Origin: Paracoccaceae bacterium
GTDB lineage: Bacteria > Pseudomonadota > Alphaproteobacteria > Rhodobacterales > Rhodobacteraceae
Assembly: GCA_017854585.1 (NCBI GenBank)
Contig: JAFMHK010000028.1
Coordinates: 1,114-41,217 of the forward strand
Length of the DNA stretch: 40,104 bases
Direction: 5' to 3'
Under the pieces are notes generated by a model that saw only the letters and a program-made list of their open reading frames with translations, did not search any database and was not told the origin of the DNA. A program made the translations under genes and the position numbers. Below, one piece after another: positions 28,409 to 37,898 of this stretch (position 1 is the stretch's first letter; each line of letters opens with the position of its first letter).

Positions 28409-29494
28409 CTAGCGCAGCTTCAGCGTGGCCAGACCGATCAACGCCAGGATCAGCGAGATGATCCAGAACCGGATCACGACCTGCGGCTCGGCCCAGCCCT
28501 TCTTTTCGAAATGATGATGGATCGGCGCCATCAGGAACACGCGCTTGCCGGTGCTTTTGAAATACAGAACCTGAATGATCACGCTCAGCGCCTCCGCCAC
28601 GAACAACCCGCCGACGATGGCCAGAACGATCTCATGCTTGGTGGCGACCGCGATCGCGCCCAGCGCGCCGCCCAATGCCAATGACCCGGTATCGCCCATG
28701 AACACGGCTGCGGGCGGTGCGTTGTACCACAGGAACCCCAACCCCCCACCGATCAGCCCGGCGCTGAAGATCAGCAATTCGCCCGTCCCCGGCACGTAAT
28801 GCACATCAAGGTATTCGGTAAAATCGACCCGTCCGACCGCATAGGCGATAATGCCCAAGGTCGCCGCGGCGATCATGACCGGCATGATCGCAAGACCGTC
28901 CAACCCATCGGTCAGATTGACCGCATTGGCACTGCCGACAATCACGATCATCGCAAACGGGATAAACAGATACCCCATGTTGATCAGCACATCCTTGAAC
29001 ACCGGCAGCGCCAGTTGCCCCGTCAATTCGGGCGGATGCTGCGACATGGCATACCACGATGCCACCAGCGCAATCGCAAACCCCAGCCCCAGCCGCACCT
29101 TGCCCGACACGCCCTTGGTATTGTTGCGGCTGACCTTGGCCCAGTCATCGGCAAACCCGATCAGCCCGAACGCGACGGTCACGCCCAGCACCATCCAGAC
29201 ATACGGATTGTCCAGACGTGCCCATAACAACGTCGACAGGGTCAGCGCAGCCAGAATCAGCAGGCCGCCCATCGTCGGGGTGCCGGCCTTGGTCGCGATG
29301 TGATGGGCCGGCCCATCTTCGCGGATCGGCTGACCGTTTGCATATTTCCGGCGCAGCGCGTTGATCAGGGGCTGCCCGAACACGAAGCCAAAGACCAGCG
29401 CCGTGAAGAAAGCGCCGCCCGCGCGAAAGGTGATATACCGAAACAGGTTGAAGACATCGCCGCCGTCAGACAGATCGCTCAGCCAATACAACAT
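28409..29494 (-). CDS. mraY: Phospho-MurNAc-pentapeptide transferase MraY
   Basis: Couples UDP-MurNAc-pentapeptide to undecaprenyl phosphate, making lipid I. The 361-residue, ten-helix membrane protein has the motifs [16 protein letters not shown] (catalytic DD), [36 protein letters not shown] and [11 protein letters not shown]. Its ATG follows the murF stop with no gap, so the pair is coupled. Confidence 0.97.
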   Translation of the reverse strand: MLYWLSDLSDGGDVFNLFRYITFRAGGAFFTALVFGFVFGQPLINALRRKYANGQPIREDGPAHHIATKAGTPTMGGLLILAALTLSTLLWARLDNPYVWMVLGVTVAFGLIGFADDWAKVSRNNTKGVSGKVRLGLGFAIALVASWYAMSQHPPELTGQLALPVFKDVLINMGYLFIPFAMIVIVGSANAVNLTDGLDGLAIMPVMIAAATLGIIAYAVGRVDFTEYLDVHYVPGTGELLIFSAGLIGGGLGFLWYNAPPAAVFMGDTGSLALGGALGAIAVATKHEIVLAIVGGLFVAEALSVIIQVLYFKSTGKRVFLMAPIHHHFEKKGWAEPQVVIRFWIISLILALIGLATLKLR

Positions 29495-30913
29495 CTAGCG
29501 GGGTCCTCGCACTCTGTCCGCAGCGCCTTGCCCCAGATTGCGCAGCGCGTCAACTACAGTCGAGATTTTCGACCCCTTCGAGCCCTTGATCAAAACCACG
29601 TCCCCGGCCTGCAGTTCGCGCGGCAGGCTGCGCGCCATCTCGGCGGCATCGACACAATGCAGGCCCCGCTTGCCAACACCAAGCGCCCCGTGCAGATGCG
29701 CCATCAACGGCCCCGCCGTATGGATGACGTCGATATCGGCCAGCACCGCCAGATCGGCAATGCCCGCGTGCATCGCCTGTTCGTCGTCCCCAAGTTCCAG
29801 CATGTCACCAAGCACCGCGATGCGCCGTCCGCGCGCCTGCGGTTGGCTGACAGACAGCACCTCCAGTGCCGCCGCCAGAGACGTCGGGTTCGCGTTGAAT
29901 GCATCGTCGATCAGCGCGATCGGCAAGTCACCCGGCGCACTCAGCTCCAATTCCTCGCGCGTGCCACGCCCGGCATAGGGCCGCCATGTGGCCAGCGCCA
30001 GCGCGGCACTGGTCACATCCGCGCCCACCGCCGCCACGGCGCCCAGCGTGAACAGCGCGTTCATGGCGAAATGCCGCCCCGGCACCGCCAGCTTGAACAG
30101 CCGTGCTGCGCCGTCCATGTGGGCTTGAATGACGGTCGCCTGCTCGCTCAACGTGACCTCAAGCAAGCGGATGTCGGCGTCTTCGGCCATGCCGACCCGG
30201 CGCAGGACCGGCCCCGCGGCGGCGGCCAGAATATCGGTCGTCCCCACATCGGCATTGATCAAGGCGACGCCGCCCGGCTCCAAACCTTCGAAGATGCTGG
30301 CCTTTTCGCGGGCGATCCCCTCAATCGCCCCGAACGCCTCCAGATGGGCGGCGGCGACGATGGTCACCATCGCCACGTGCGGACGAGCCAACCGGGACAA
30401 CGGCGCAATCTCGCCCGGTGCATTCATCCCGATTTCAATGATGGCAAACTCGGTATCCACCGGCATCCGCGCCAAGGTCAAAGGCACGCCCCAATGGTTG
30501 TTGTAGGATGCCTCTGCCGCATGGGTGCGCCCTTGCGGTGACAGGACGGCGCGTAACATCTCCTTGGTGGTGGTCTTGCCGACCGATCCGGTAATGCCGA
30601 TGACCCGTGCCGCCGTTCGGGCCCGGCCCTGCGCGCCCAGTGCCGTCAAAGCGGCCAACACGTCATCCACGACCAAAAGCGGGGCATCTTCGGGCACACC
30701 TTCGGGGATGTGGGTGACCATTGCGGCGGCGGCGCCTTTTGCCAGCGCCTGCGCCACGAATTCGTGGCCGTCGCGCGCAGCCTTCAAGGCGATGAACAGA
30801 TCGCCGGGTTGCAGGGTGCGTGTGTCAATCGACACGCCCGTTGCCTGCCAATTTCCCTGTGCATGGCCTTGGGTGGCAAGCGCGGCATCCACGGCGGTCC
30901 AGAGTGCGGTCAT
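29495..30913 (-). CDS. murF: UDP-MurNAc-tripeptide--D-Ala-D-Ala ligase MurF
   Basis: Adds the D-Ala-D-Ala made by Ddl to the UDP-MurNAc-tripeptide. The 472-residue product has SIDTRTLQPGDLFIAL (N-domain), P-loop ITGSVGKTTTKEML (P-loop residues 109-117), YNNHWGVPLTL, EIGMNAPGEI and DAFNANPTSL, all diagnostic. ATG 30913 overlaps the murE stop (ATGA). Confidence 0.97.
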   Translation of the reverse strand: MTALWTAVDAALATQGHAQGNWQATGVSIDTRTLQPGDLFIALKAARDGHEFVAQALAKGAAAAMVTHIPEGVPEDAPLLVVDDVLAALTALGAQGRARTAARVIGITGSVGKTTTKEMLRAVLSPQGRTHAAEASYNNHWGVPLTLARMPVDTEFAIIEIGMNAPGEIAPLSRLARPHVAMVTIVAAAHLEAFGAIEGIAREKASIFEGLEPGGVALINADVGTTDILAAAAGPVLRRVGMAEDADIRLLEVTLSEQATVIQAHMDGAARLFKLAVPGRHFAMNALFTLGAVAAVGADVTSAALALATWRPYAGRGTREELELSAPGDLPIALIDDAFNANPTSLAAALEVLSVSQPQARGRRIAVLGDMLELGDDEQAMHAGIADLAVLADIDVIHTAGPLMAHLHGALGVGKRGLHCVDAAEMARSLPRELQAGDVVLIKGSKGSKISTVVDALRNLGQGAADRVRGPR

Positions 30914-32394
30914 ACCATCCCCTCCAATGCGGCGACGGCAACACTGGCCTGTTCGACGTCATCGAAGGGATAGACCGTATCGCCAATGGTCTGTCCAGTC
31001 TCGTGCCCCTTTCCCGCGATCAACAGCGCATCACCGGGCTGCATCGCATCAACCCCGCGCAGGATCGCTTCGGCGCGGTCGCCCACCTCGGTCGCCTCGG
31101 GGCAGCCTGCCATCACCGCAGCGCGAATGCTGGCGGGGTCTTCCGACCGGGGGTTGTCATCGGTCACGAACACCACATCGGCGAAATCCGCCGCCGCCTT
31201 GCCCATCAGCGGGCGCTTGCTCCGGTCCCGGTCGCCACCCGCGCCAAGGACGATGATCAGCCGTCCCAACACATGCGGGCGCAGCGCCTTGAGCGCGGTT
31301 TCAACGGAATCGGGCGTATGGGAATAATCCACATAGACCGGTGCCCCGAAACTGCGCCGCGCGGCCAATTGCATCCGCCCCCGCACGCCCTGCAGTCTTG
31401 GCAGCACCGCAAAGACGGCATCGGGATCTTCACCCGCCGCGATCACCAATCCGGCTGCCGTCAGGGCATTCATCGCCTGAAATCCGCCGATCAGGTCCAG
31501 CCGGGTCTGGAACTGCCGCCCCTGCCAGCGAAACAGCAGGTCCTGCCCACCCTCATCCAGACGGCGCCCCGTAATCTTCAGCCGCGTGTCTTCCGTATAC
31601 TGGCCAAGGGTGATCACCTCGATCTCGCGCGCAGCACAGGCCGCCGCAACTGCCGCGCCATGCGGATCGTCCATATTGATGACAGCGGCACCATCATCGG
31701 CCAACAGTTCGGTAAACAGCCGAAGCTTGGCGGCGAAATACGCCGCCATCGTGCCGTGATAATCCAGATGATCCTGCGTCAGGTTGGTCCACGCGGCGGC
31801 GGCAAGACGGACCGCATCCATCCGGCGTTGATCAAGGCCGTGGCTTGATGCCTCCATCGCCACATGCGTCACGCCATGGGTCGCCATGTCCGCCAACACC
31901 CGGTGCAGCGTCAGCGGGTCGGGCGTGGTGTGCAGGCCGGGGGCGGAAAACGCGCCCTCCACCCCGGTGGTGCCAATATTCACCGCCGCGATGCCCATGG
32001 CCGACCATATCTGGCGGGTAAAACTGGCCACGCTGGTCTTTCCGTTGGTCCCGGTCACCGCGACGATGCAATCGGGCTGCGCGCCAAACCACAAGGCACT
32101 GGCATGGGCCAGCGCCGCGCGCGGGTCCTCGACCACCACCAGCGCCACATCGGCCCCGGCCAGATCGTCGGCGGCCAACGCCGCGCCGTGGCGGTCCGTC
32201 AAGATCGCCGCAGCCTGCATGCGCAGCGCATAAGTAATGAATTCGGCACCGTGCAGTGCGCTGCCGGGCAAGGCCGCGAACAGATGCCCCGGCTTGATCT
32301 TGCGACTGTCAAGGCTCAGCCCCGTCACCGCCACATCGCGACCGCGCGTCGGGGTCAGGCCCAGATCGGACAAACGTTTGGTGTCAGGGCCCAT
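30910..32394 (-). CDS. murE: UDP-MurNAc-dipeptide--meso-diaminopimelate ligase MurE
   Basis: Adds the third stem residue. From ATG 32394 the product has 494 residues: the SLDSRKIKPGHLFAAL N-domain, P-loop TGTNGKTS (114-121), EASSHGLDQ, the carbamoylated-lysine region FAAKLRLF and the DNPR motif (413-416), which marks meso-diaminopimelate rather than lysine as substrate. A GGGGGA ribosome site precedes 32394, so the frame extension to 32454 into ftsI is not used. The gap to ftsI is only 16 bases. Confidence 0.96.
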   Translation of the reverse strand: MGPDTKRLSDLGLTPTRGRDVAVTGLSLDSRKIKPGHLFAALPGSALHGAEFITYALRMQAAAILTDRHGAALAADDLAGADVALVVVEDPRAALAHASALWFGAQPDCIVAVTGTNGKTSVASFTRQIWSAMGIAAVNIGTTGVEGAFSAPGLHTTPDPLTLHRVLADMATHGVTHVAMEASSHGLDQRRMDAVRLAAAAWTNLTQDHLDYHGTMAAYFAAKLRLFTELLADDGAAVINMDDPHGAAVAAACAAREIEVITLGQYTEDTRLKITGRRLDEGGQDLLFRWQGRQFQTRLDLIGGFQAMNALTAAGLVIAAGEDPDAVFAVLPRLQGVRGRMQLAARRSFGAPVYVDYSHTPDSVETALKALRPHVLGRLIIVLGAGGDRDRSKRPLMGKAAADFADVVFVTDDNPRSEDPASIRAAVMAGCPEATEVGDRAEAILRGVDAMQPGDALLIAGKGHETGQTIGDTVYPFDDVEQASVAVAALEGMV

Positions 32395-32410
32395 GCCCGA
32401 TTCCCCCGTG

Positions 32411-34198
32411 CTACTGCGAGGCACTGGATAGCTGATAGGCACCGAGGGGTTCAATCGTTGGTCTGAGACCCAGAAGCGGGGCGGCCCGCCGGATCAATTC
32501 GGCCGCGATCGGCACCGCCGTCCAACCCGCCGTCCGGCGCGGTTCGGGGCCAGAGGTTTCCGAGGGCTCATCAAGCGTGACCACGATCACGTATTGCGGA
32601 TCATACATCGGGAACGCCCCGGCAAAGGTGGCGATCACCCGATCCTCGTAATAGCCGCCACCGGCGGTGCGCGGCTTGTCGGCGGTGCCGGTCTTGCCGC
32701 CGACGGCATACCCTTCGACTTCGCCAAAACTTGCCGTGCCGTCCGTCACGACGGACCGCAGCAGCCCGCGCATGGTTTGGCTGACCTCTTCCGAGACCAC
32801 GCGTTCACCCAGAACCGGCGCGTCCTGACGCAGCACGGTCGGGGTCACAACGGTGCCGCCGTTCAAAATACTGGCATAACCCGCCGCAAGATGCAGCGGG
32901 GTCGTCGACAGACCATGACCATAGGAGATCGTCATCGTCGAAAGCTCTCCCCAACGGCTTGGCAGCAAAGGGCGGCCTGCGCTTGCCTCGACCATCTCCA
33001 CGGCCGTCGGTTGAAAGAAACCCAGTTGCCCAAGGAACCGCTGCTGCCGGTCGGCGCCGATCATCTGGGCGATGCGGGCAGTTCCGATATTCGAAGAATG
33101 CACCAGCACATCCTCGACCGACTGGCTGGCACCATAGTAATGGAAATCGTTGATCGCAAATCCCGACATCCGCAGAGGCCCGGTCGTGTCTATCATCGTC
33201 TCTACATTGACCAACCCCTCCTCCAACGCTTGCGCAATGGTGAAGGTTTTGAAAACGCTTCCTAATTCATAGACACCCTGCATCGCCCGGTTGAACAGGG
33301 GGCTATCCGCGGCCTCTCCGTCGGTCAGTGGGCGGGGGCGGGCGTTGGGGTCGAAATCGGGCAAACTGGCCATCGCCACGATTTCACCGGTTCTGGCATC
33401 CATCAGAACGGCGGCCGCGCCGCGCGCATTCATCATGGCCATGCCGCCGGCCAGAACCTGCTCGACTGCGGCCTGCACGCTCAGATCGATCGACAAGACC
33501 AGCGGCGCATCCCCGCGCGCAGGGTCGCGCAAGACCTCGTCGAATTCGGACTCGACGCCGGCAACGCCGATCACCTCGGCGGCATTTACCGCCTCTTGCC
33601 CGAAACTGGCCCCGCCCATGATATGCGCGGCCAATGATCCGTTGGGATAAAGCCGCATCTCGCGCGGACCAAACAGCAGGCCCGGCTCGCCCAGATCATG
33701 CACCAACTGTTCCTGTTCAGGGCTGATATAGCGGCGCAACCAGATGAACCGCGTCTCGGATGTGAACCGGCGATGCAGCGCGTCGGCATCCATATCGGGG
33801 AAGATGGAGGCAAGACCATCGGCGGCGGCACGCGCATCGATGATCTCGTGGGGGTGGGCATAAAGCGAGTTGGTCACGAAATTCGTGGCCAGCACCCGCC
33901 CCTCGCGGTCCACGATATCGGCACGTGTGTTCACGATTGAGGCGCCGTTGGTCACCAGTTCCGGTTCTTCCACATCCGACGTGGCCAATGCGTACATCCG
34001 GGTGCCGACCGCCCCGAAGGCGATCATGAAACACAAGGCAACCAGAATCAGGCGGCTTTCGGCGCGCTGGCGCATCTTGTCGCGTTGCGCTTCGTGGCGC
34101 AGGCGCAGGTTTTCACGTTCGATCGCGTCGGGGTTTTCGCCCTTCTGACGCGCCGGAAGGATACGTGCCAGAGGCCGCAGGGGGGTGCGCAGGCTCAT
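32411..34198 (-). CDS. ftsI: Septal D,D-transpeptidase FtsI (PBP3)
   Basis: The class B penicillin-binding protein that crosslinks septal wall with FtsW. The 595-residue product has a cytoplasmic basic start, one membrane helix (about 48-66), the pedestal domain, and the transpeptidase domain with SVFK (Ser314 nucleophile, Lys317), SSN (368-370) and KTGT (502-505). ATG 34198 overlaps the ftsL stop by four bases. Confidence 0.97.
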   Translation of the reverse strand: MSLRTPLRPLARILPARQKGENPDAIERENLRLRHEAQRDKMRQRAESRLILVALCFMIAFGAVGTRMYALATSDVEEPELVTNGASIVNTRADIVDREGRVLATNFVTNSLYAHPHEIIDARAAADGLASIFPDMDADALHRRFTSETRFIWLRRYISPEQEQLVHDLGEPGLLFGPREMRLYPNGSLAAHIMGGASFGQEAVNAAEVIGVAGVESEFDEVLRDPARGDAPLVLSIDLSVQAAVEQVLAGGMAMMNARGAAAVLMDARTGEIVAMASLPDFDPNARPRPLTDGEAADSPLFNRAMQGVYELGSVFKTFTIAQALEEGLVNVETMIDTTGPLRMSGFAINDFHYYGASQSVEDVLVHSSNIGTARIAQMIGADRQQRFLGQLGFFQPTAVEMVEASAGRPLLPSRWGELSTMTISYGHGLSTTPLHLAAGYASILNGGTVVTPTVLRQDAPVLGERVVSEEVSQTMRGLLRSVVTDGTASFGEVEGYAVGGKTGTADKPRTAGGGYYEDRVIATFAGAFPMYDPQYVIVVTLDEPSETSGPEPRRTAGWTAVPIAAELIRRAAPLLGLRPTIEPLGAYQLSSASQ

Positions 34199-34560
34199 GG
34201 GAATTCCTCGTCGTCCGGTCCCGCCAGCCCAGGTCCGCCGCTCGAGGCATTGTCGATCACAAGTTCCTCAGGCAGCGGAAAGGGGATCAGCGCGGCGTCG
34301 CCGAATTGCTCCGGACCAAGCGGCATCAGCCCCAGCCGGTCGAAATTCAGGTCCGCCAGATCCCGCAACCGATCAGGCCGGTTCAGATAGGCCCATTCCG
34401 CGCGCAGCACGGACAGGCGTTCCCGCTCGATCCCGATGCTGCGTTGCAGGTGGTCCACCTCGCGTAGCGCCTGCTGGGTCAAGATGGTCTGATGATAGGC
34501 CCAATACCCCAGCCCGATCACCGCAAGCGCCGCCAGTGCCGTCGTCAATCCGCGCATCAT
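34195..34560 (-). CDS. ftsL: Cell division protein FtsL
   Basis: A 121-residue bitopic protein: one N-terminal membrane helix (about 5-24), then a coiled-coil with heptad leucines ([32 protein letters not shown]) and the FtsL-like [15 protein letters not shown]. FtsL activates the FtsW-FtsI pair through the FtsQ-L-B complex. It overlaps rsmH upstream and ftsI downstream by four bases each, so identity is also supported by position. Confidence 0.9.
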   Translation of the reverse strand: MMRGLTTALAALAVIGLGYWAYHQTILTQQALREVDHLQRSIGIERERLSVLRAEWAYLNRPDRLRDLADLNFDRLGLMPLGPEQFGDAALIPFPLPEELVIDNASSGGPGLAGPDDEEFP

Positions 34561-35555
34561 GATACCTCGGGCATCTGGGGCAGGCCAAGCCGCGCAAGAT
34601 CAACAGCCGCTGCTGGCGCATCCGTCCGCGTGGCGACCCGCAACATGGCGGACCGTGCGCGCGGGTTATCCTCAAGTTCGTCGGGGTCGGGTCCGATCGC
34701 CTTGCGCGGCGTCAGGGTGAACCCCGGACGCCGGGCCGCTTCCTCGGGCGCATAGCGGGATCCGCCACCACCTTCGCTGGACCGCTCTGCCAGAAACCGC
34801 TTCACGATACGGTCCTCGATGGAATGAAACGTGACCACGGCCAGCTTGCCACCGGGTTTCAAGGCCCGTTCCGCCGCCTGCAGCCCGTTCACCAGTTCGC
34901 GCAGTTCATCATTCACCGCGATGCGGATCGCCTGAAACGATCGCGTCGCCGGGTGGCTTTGCCCCGGTTTCTTGCGGGGCAGGCATTTCTCGACGATGCC
35001 CGCCAGTTGCAGGGTGGTGGTGATCGGGGCAATCGCCCGTGCGGCCACGATCGCCTTGGCGATCCGGCGCGCGGCGCGTTCCTCTCCGTAGTGATAAAGG
35101 ACATCGGCCAGCAACGTATCGGATGCCGTGTTCACCAGATCAGCAGCGGAAAGGCCCGTCTGTCCCATCCGCATGTCCAGCGGCCCGTCGCGCATGAACG
35201 AAAACCCGCGCTCGGCCTGATCCAGCTGCATGGAGCTGACGCCCAGATCCAGCACGACACCATCCAGCGGTCCATTCGCCAACACGTCCAGTTCGGAAAA
35301 CACGCCCGCCACCAATTGCAGCCGATCGCCATAGGCACCGGCCCAGTCTGCGGCCATTTCGAAGGCCAGCGGGTCGCGGTCCACGCCAATCACCACATCG
35401 GCACCGGCCTCAAGCAAGCCACGGGCGTAGCCACCAGCGCCGAAGGTGCCGTCGAGCCATCGCCCCGAGACCGGCGCCACGGCCCGTATCAAAGGTCGCA
35501 GCAGAACGGGAATATGCGGTCGCGCGGACGCCACTGGGCCCTCGCCCGGCATCAT
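34557..35555 (-). CDS. rsmH: 16S rRNA (cytosine1402-N4)-methyltransferase RsmH
   Basis: Methylates N4 of C1402 in 16S rRNA using SAM. The 332-residue product has the start [10 protein letters not shown], the SAM motif [60 protein letters not shown], and [17 protein letters not shown], all typical (older name MraW). ATG 35555 overlaps mraZ by four bases. Confidence 0.97.
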   Translation of the reverse strand: MMPGEGPVASARPHIPVLLRPLIRAVAPVSGRWLDGTFGAGGYARGLLEAGADVVIGVDRDPLAFEMAADWAGAYGDRLQLVAGVFSELDVLANGPLDGVVLDLGVSSMQLDQAERGFSFMRDGPLDMRMGQTGLSAADLVNTASDTLLADVLYHYGEERAARRIAKAIVAARAIAPITTTLQLAGIVEKCLPRKKPGQSHPATRSFQAIRIAVNDELRELVNGLQAAERALKPGGKLAVVTFHSIEDRIVKRFLAERSSEGGGGSRYAPEEAARRPGFTLTPRKAIGPDPDELEDNPRARSAMLRVATRTDAPAAAVDLARLGLPQMPEVS

Positions 35556-36073
35556 GACGATCCTGCGCCCGTTTGCGACTGCCCTGCCAAAGAAAGCGGA
35601 TCAAAATACTCATCGCCCTGCCCCAGCGTTTCCAATATGGCTTCGAACCCTTCTTCCGACAGTGCCGCGTCGTCCGGTTTGAGAATGTGGAACTTGTCGC
35701 CTTTGCCTTGAAACAAGGCCTCTTCGCCAAGGCCGATCTTGTCGCGCGCGGCAATCGGCAGGACAAGACGCCCGGTTTCATCCACCGAGATCTCGTCGCA
35801 CTTTGCGTAATAAAGGTGTTCCAGCACCCGGCGCAGCGCGGATCCGCGCCGCTCGGCCCGGATGATTGCGTCGATCTCGTCGAACGCGTCGCCCGACAGG
35901 CATTCCAGATGATTGGCCTTCGGATCGCCATAGGCGATGTAAAGGCGCGGGGCGCCGCCGGGCTGATAATGTTTGTCTGAGTTTTGCAGGACGCGACGGA
36001 ACTTGACCGGGATCGACACCCGGCCCTTTCCATCCACCTTGTTCAGGCTTTCACCCTGAAACCTGCGATCCAC
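35552..36073 (-). CDS. mraZ: Transcriptional regulator MraZ
   Basis: MraZ is a ring-forming DNA-binding protein that, in E. coli, represses the dcw operon by binding TGGGN repeats upstream. The 173-residue product carries two SpoVT/AbrB-like units: [18 protein letters not shown] and [18 protein letters not shown]. An AAGGC lies about six bases before ATG 36073. It is the first recognised gene of the cluster and may control it from the long region upstream, where several TGGGR motifs occur. Confidence 0.95.
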   Translation of the reverse strand: MDRRFQGESLNKVDGKGRVSIPVKFRRVLQNSDKHYQPGGAPRLYIAYGDPKANHLECLSGDAFDEIDAIIRAERRGSALRRVLEHLYYAKCDEISVDETGRLVLPIAARDKIGLGEEALFQGKGDKFHILKPDDAALSEEGFEAILETLGQGDEYFDPLSLAGQSQTGAGSS

Positions 36074-36085
36074 TGCCTTGCGCCC

Positions 36086-36349
36086 TTATTCGGTCACATT
36101 CGTGCCGTATTTCCGCCCCCAAAATGGAAGCGGCGGATTGAGCAAGCTGCCACTGCTCAATCCGCCGTCCTGTCCCATTGCTGGGTGTCCGACTGCGCAG
36201 GCCACCTGGGGGGATGTCTGCTCGCTTGCGCGCCGGATCTCTTTGTTCAGCGTTAGAGATGCCTGTATGAACACCTGCCATTTTTTGTTTTTGATCAGAG
36301 CTTTGTCGCTCTTTGTTCGATCTCGTCTGCTGCCTGATCTTTGTGACAT
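36086..36349 (-). CDS. Candidate small ORF upstream of mraZ
   Basis: An 87-codon frame starting at ATG 36349 with a good ribosome site (GGGAG, 8 bases upstream) and ending 12 bases before the mraZ ATG, a spacing typical of cotranscribed genes. The N-terminus is very basic (MSQRSGSRRDRTKSDKALIK), the rest has no recognised motif, and a 14-bp hairpin lies inside it. It could be a real small protein, a leader ORF that controls mraZ, or chance. Base use is less GC-rich than in the dcw genes. Confidence 0.3.
   Translation of the reverse strand: MSQRSGSRRDRTKSDKALIKNKKWQVFIQASLTLNKEIRRASEQTSPQVACAVGHPAMGQDGGLSSGSLLNPPLPFWGRKYGTNVTE
36131..36167 (-). repeat. 14-bp perfect hairpin in the mraZ leader
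   Basis: Arms 36131-36144 and 36154-36167 are perfect complements around a 9-base loop. On the leftward strand it is followed by CTTCCATTTTGGGGGCGG, without a long T-run. It lies 58-94 bases before the mraZ start and would form in the leader RNA; attenuation, RNA stabilisation or an insertion remnant are all possible. Confidence 0.65.
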
Positions 36350-36745
36350 GGAATTAACTCCCAATCAATACCCTAGCTCGGCACTTTATGCCCCAATCTG
36401 GGAATTTGTAGCGGCGGCAAACATCATCTGGCCCCATAAAGGGCCCCAAACACGGCTCAAATTGTGGGATTGGGCGAAATAGCCACCACATGTAGTGGTG
36501 CCTGAAAAGTCCGGGTTTTTCCTGAAAATCACGGTTTTTGTGGCCCTGACGGCGCAAAATCCCGGCTTTGCCGCTCGCAATGGGGGCGAATCACTCTGGA
36601 TCGTGCGCTTTTATTCTTCAAAAACGCACGCCGGAGGCACCTTGGGGCGGGCCAAGGCGGGAACGGTCGCATCTTGGCACCGCAATCACGCCTTGGCCGT
36701 GGCAACGCGACCGGGTGAGCGGCCCCTTGCGAAACCTTCCGGTGC
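36350..36745 (-). promoter_or_regulatory. Non-coding region upstream of the dcw cluster
   Basis: No convincing gene is seen. On the leftward strand, several TGGGG/TGGGA motifs lie between 36460 and 36360. Near 36480-36530 are a dyad CACCAC-5-GTGGTG (36484-36500) and two copies of CCTGAAAA on the plus strand exactly 20 bases apart (36501 and 36521). The promoter(s) of mraZ should be here, but I could not fix -35/-10 boxes. The part nearest mrp (36605-36660) contains its probable terminator. Confidence 0.4.
36605..36660 (-). terminator. Possible terminator after mrp
   Basis: On the leftward strand past the mrp stop, a hairpin (CCTTGG with CCAAGG, loop CCCGCC, about 36640-36657) is followed by TGCCTCCGGCG and then GCGTTTTT and a small AT-rich hairpin (GCGTTTTT...AAAAGCGC). 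The position fits a transcript end; the structure is not a classic one. Confidence 0.4.
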
Positions 36746-37846
36746 TCAGGCCATGCCGCCGGCGACCAATCGTGCGGCCAGCACCCCATAGGCTTCGGCC
36801 ATGGGGCTGTCGCCGGTGGCAATCGGCACGCCGCCGTCGCCCGCGATCCGGGTTTCCAATGAAATCGGCAGGCTGCCCAGAAACGGCAGGCCCAGCTTCT
36901 TTGCCTCGGCCGCGACGCCGCCATGGCCGAACAAATGCGCCTCGTGTCCGCAGTTGGGGCAGATATAGGTGGACATGTTCTCGATCAGACCGAGAACCGG
37001 GGTTTTCAGCAATTCGAACATGTTCAACGCCTTGCGCGCGTCCAGCAATGCAACATCCTGCGGGGTCGACACCAAGATCGCCCCGGTGATGTCGGCCTTT
37101 TGGCACAGGGTCATGGCCACATCGCCCGTGCCCGGCGGCAGATCGACCAGCAGGATGTCCAATTCGCCCCATTCCACCTGGGTCAGCATCTGCTGCAACG
37201 CCCCCATCAACATCGGCCCGCGCCAGACAACGGCCTTCTCCTCCGGCAGCATGAAGCCGATGGACATCAACGTGACGCCGTGGTTGTGCAGCGGCAGGAT
37301 CGTCTTGCCATCAGGCGAGGCGGGGCGCTTGTTGACCCCCATCATGCGCGGCTGGCTGGGGCCGTAGATATCCGCATCAAGCAGCCCCACCTTGCGCCCC
37401 TGCCGGGCCAGCGCCACGGCCAGATTGGAGGCCACGGTGGATTTGCCCACCCCGCCTTTGCCCGAACCGATCCCGATGATCCGCGCGACGCCCTTTGGCT
37501 TCATCGACCCCGCCTGCGGTTTCATATGGCCGCCGATCTGCAGGTTCGGGGCGGCCGCGCCCGGCGCCGGTGCGCCTGATGCCGCAGACTTGGGCGCGGG
37601 ACCATGCGCGGTCAGGGCAACGCTGACCTGCGCCACGCCATCCATCTTCTTCACCAGATGTTCGGCGGCCAGCCGCACCGGCTCCATCCGCCGCGCAAGA
37701 TCCGGGCTTTCGGCCTCGAGGATGAAGCTGACCTTGTCGCCCTGCACGTTCAGTGCGCGCACCATGTCGCGGCTTACCACATCGCCGCCATCGGGCAGGG
37801 TCAGGCCGCGCAAGGCCTCAAGAATGCTGTCGCGGGTCTGGGTCAT
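36746..37846 (-). CDS. Mrp/ApbC-type iron-sulfur cluster carrier ATPase
   Basis: A P-loop NTPase of the Mrp/NBP35 group that binds and delivers Fe-S clusters in the cytoplasm. The 366-residue product has an N-terminal MIP18-like (FeS assembly) domain (about 1-80), an Ala/Pro-rich linker, then the ATPase with deviant Walker A GKGGVGKS (129-136), [30 protein letters not shown] and the cluster-binding CPNC (Cys296, Cys299). Full length and intact. The gene is leftward like mraZ but separated from it by 670 bases. Confidence 0.93.
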   Translation of the reverse strand: MTQTRDSILEALRGLTLPDGGDVVSRDMVRALNVQGDKVSFILEAESPDLARRMEPVRLAAEHLVKKMDGVAQVSVALTAHGPAPKSAASGAPAPGAAAPNLQIGGHMKPQAGSMKPKGVARIIGIGSGKGGVGKSTVASNLAVALARQGRKVGLLDADIYGPSQPRMMGVNKRPASPDGKTILPLHNHGVTLMSIGFMLPEEKAVVWRGPMLMGALQQMLTQVEWGELDILLVDLPPGTGDVAMTLCQKADITGAILVSTPQDVALLDARKALNMFELLKTPVLGLIENMSTYICPNCGHEAHLFGHGGVAAEAKKLGLPFLGSLPISLETRIAGDGGVPIATGDSPMAEAYGVLAARLVAGGMA

Positions 37847-37898
37847 CGGGGCCTCGTGCTGTGCATGTGTTTGTATGCGCCATCACATAGGGCAAGGA

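Noticed and set aside
36350..36745. RNase P RNA gene upstream of mraZ
   Set aside because: I looked because of the long gap, but the conserved RNase P core strings (for example GGAAAGTCCGGGC and the ACAGA-type region) are absent on both strands.
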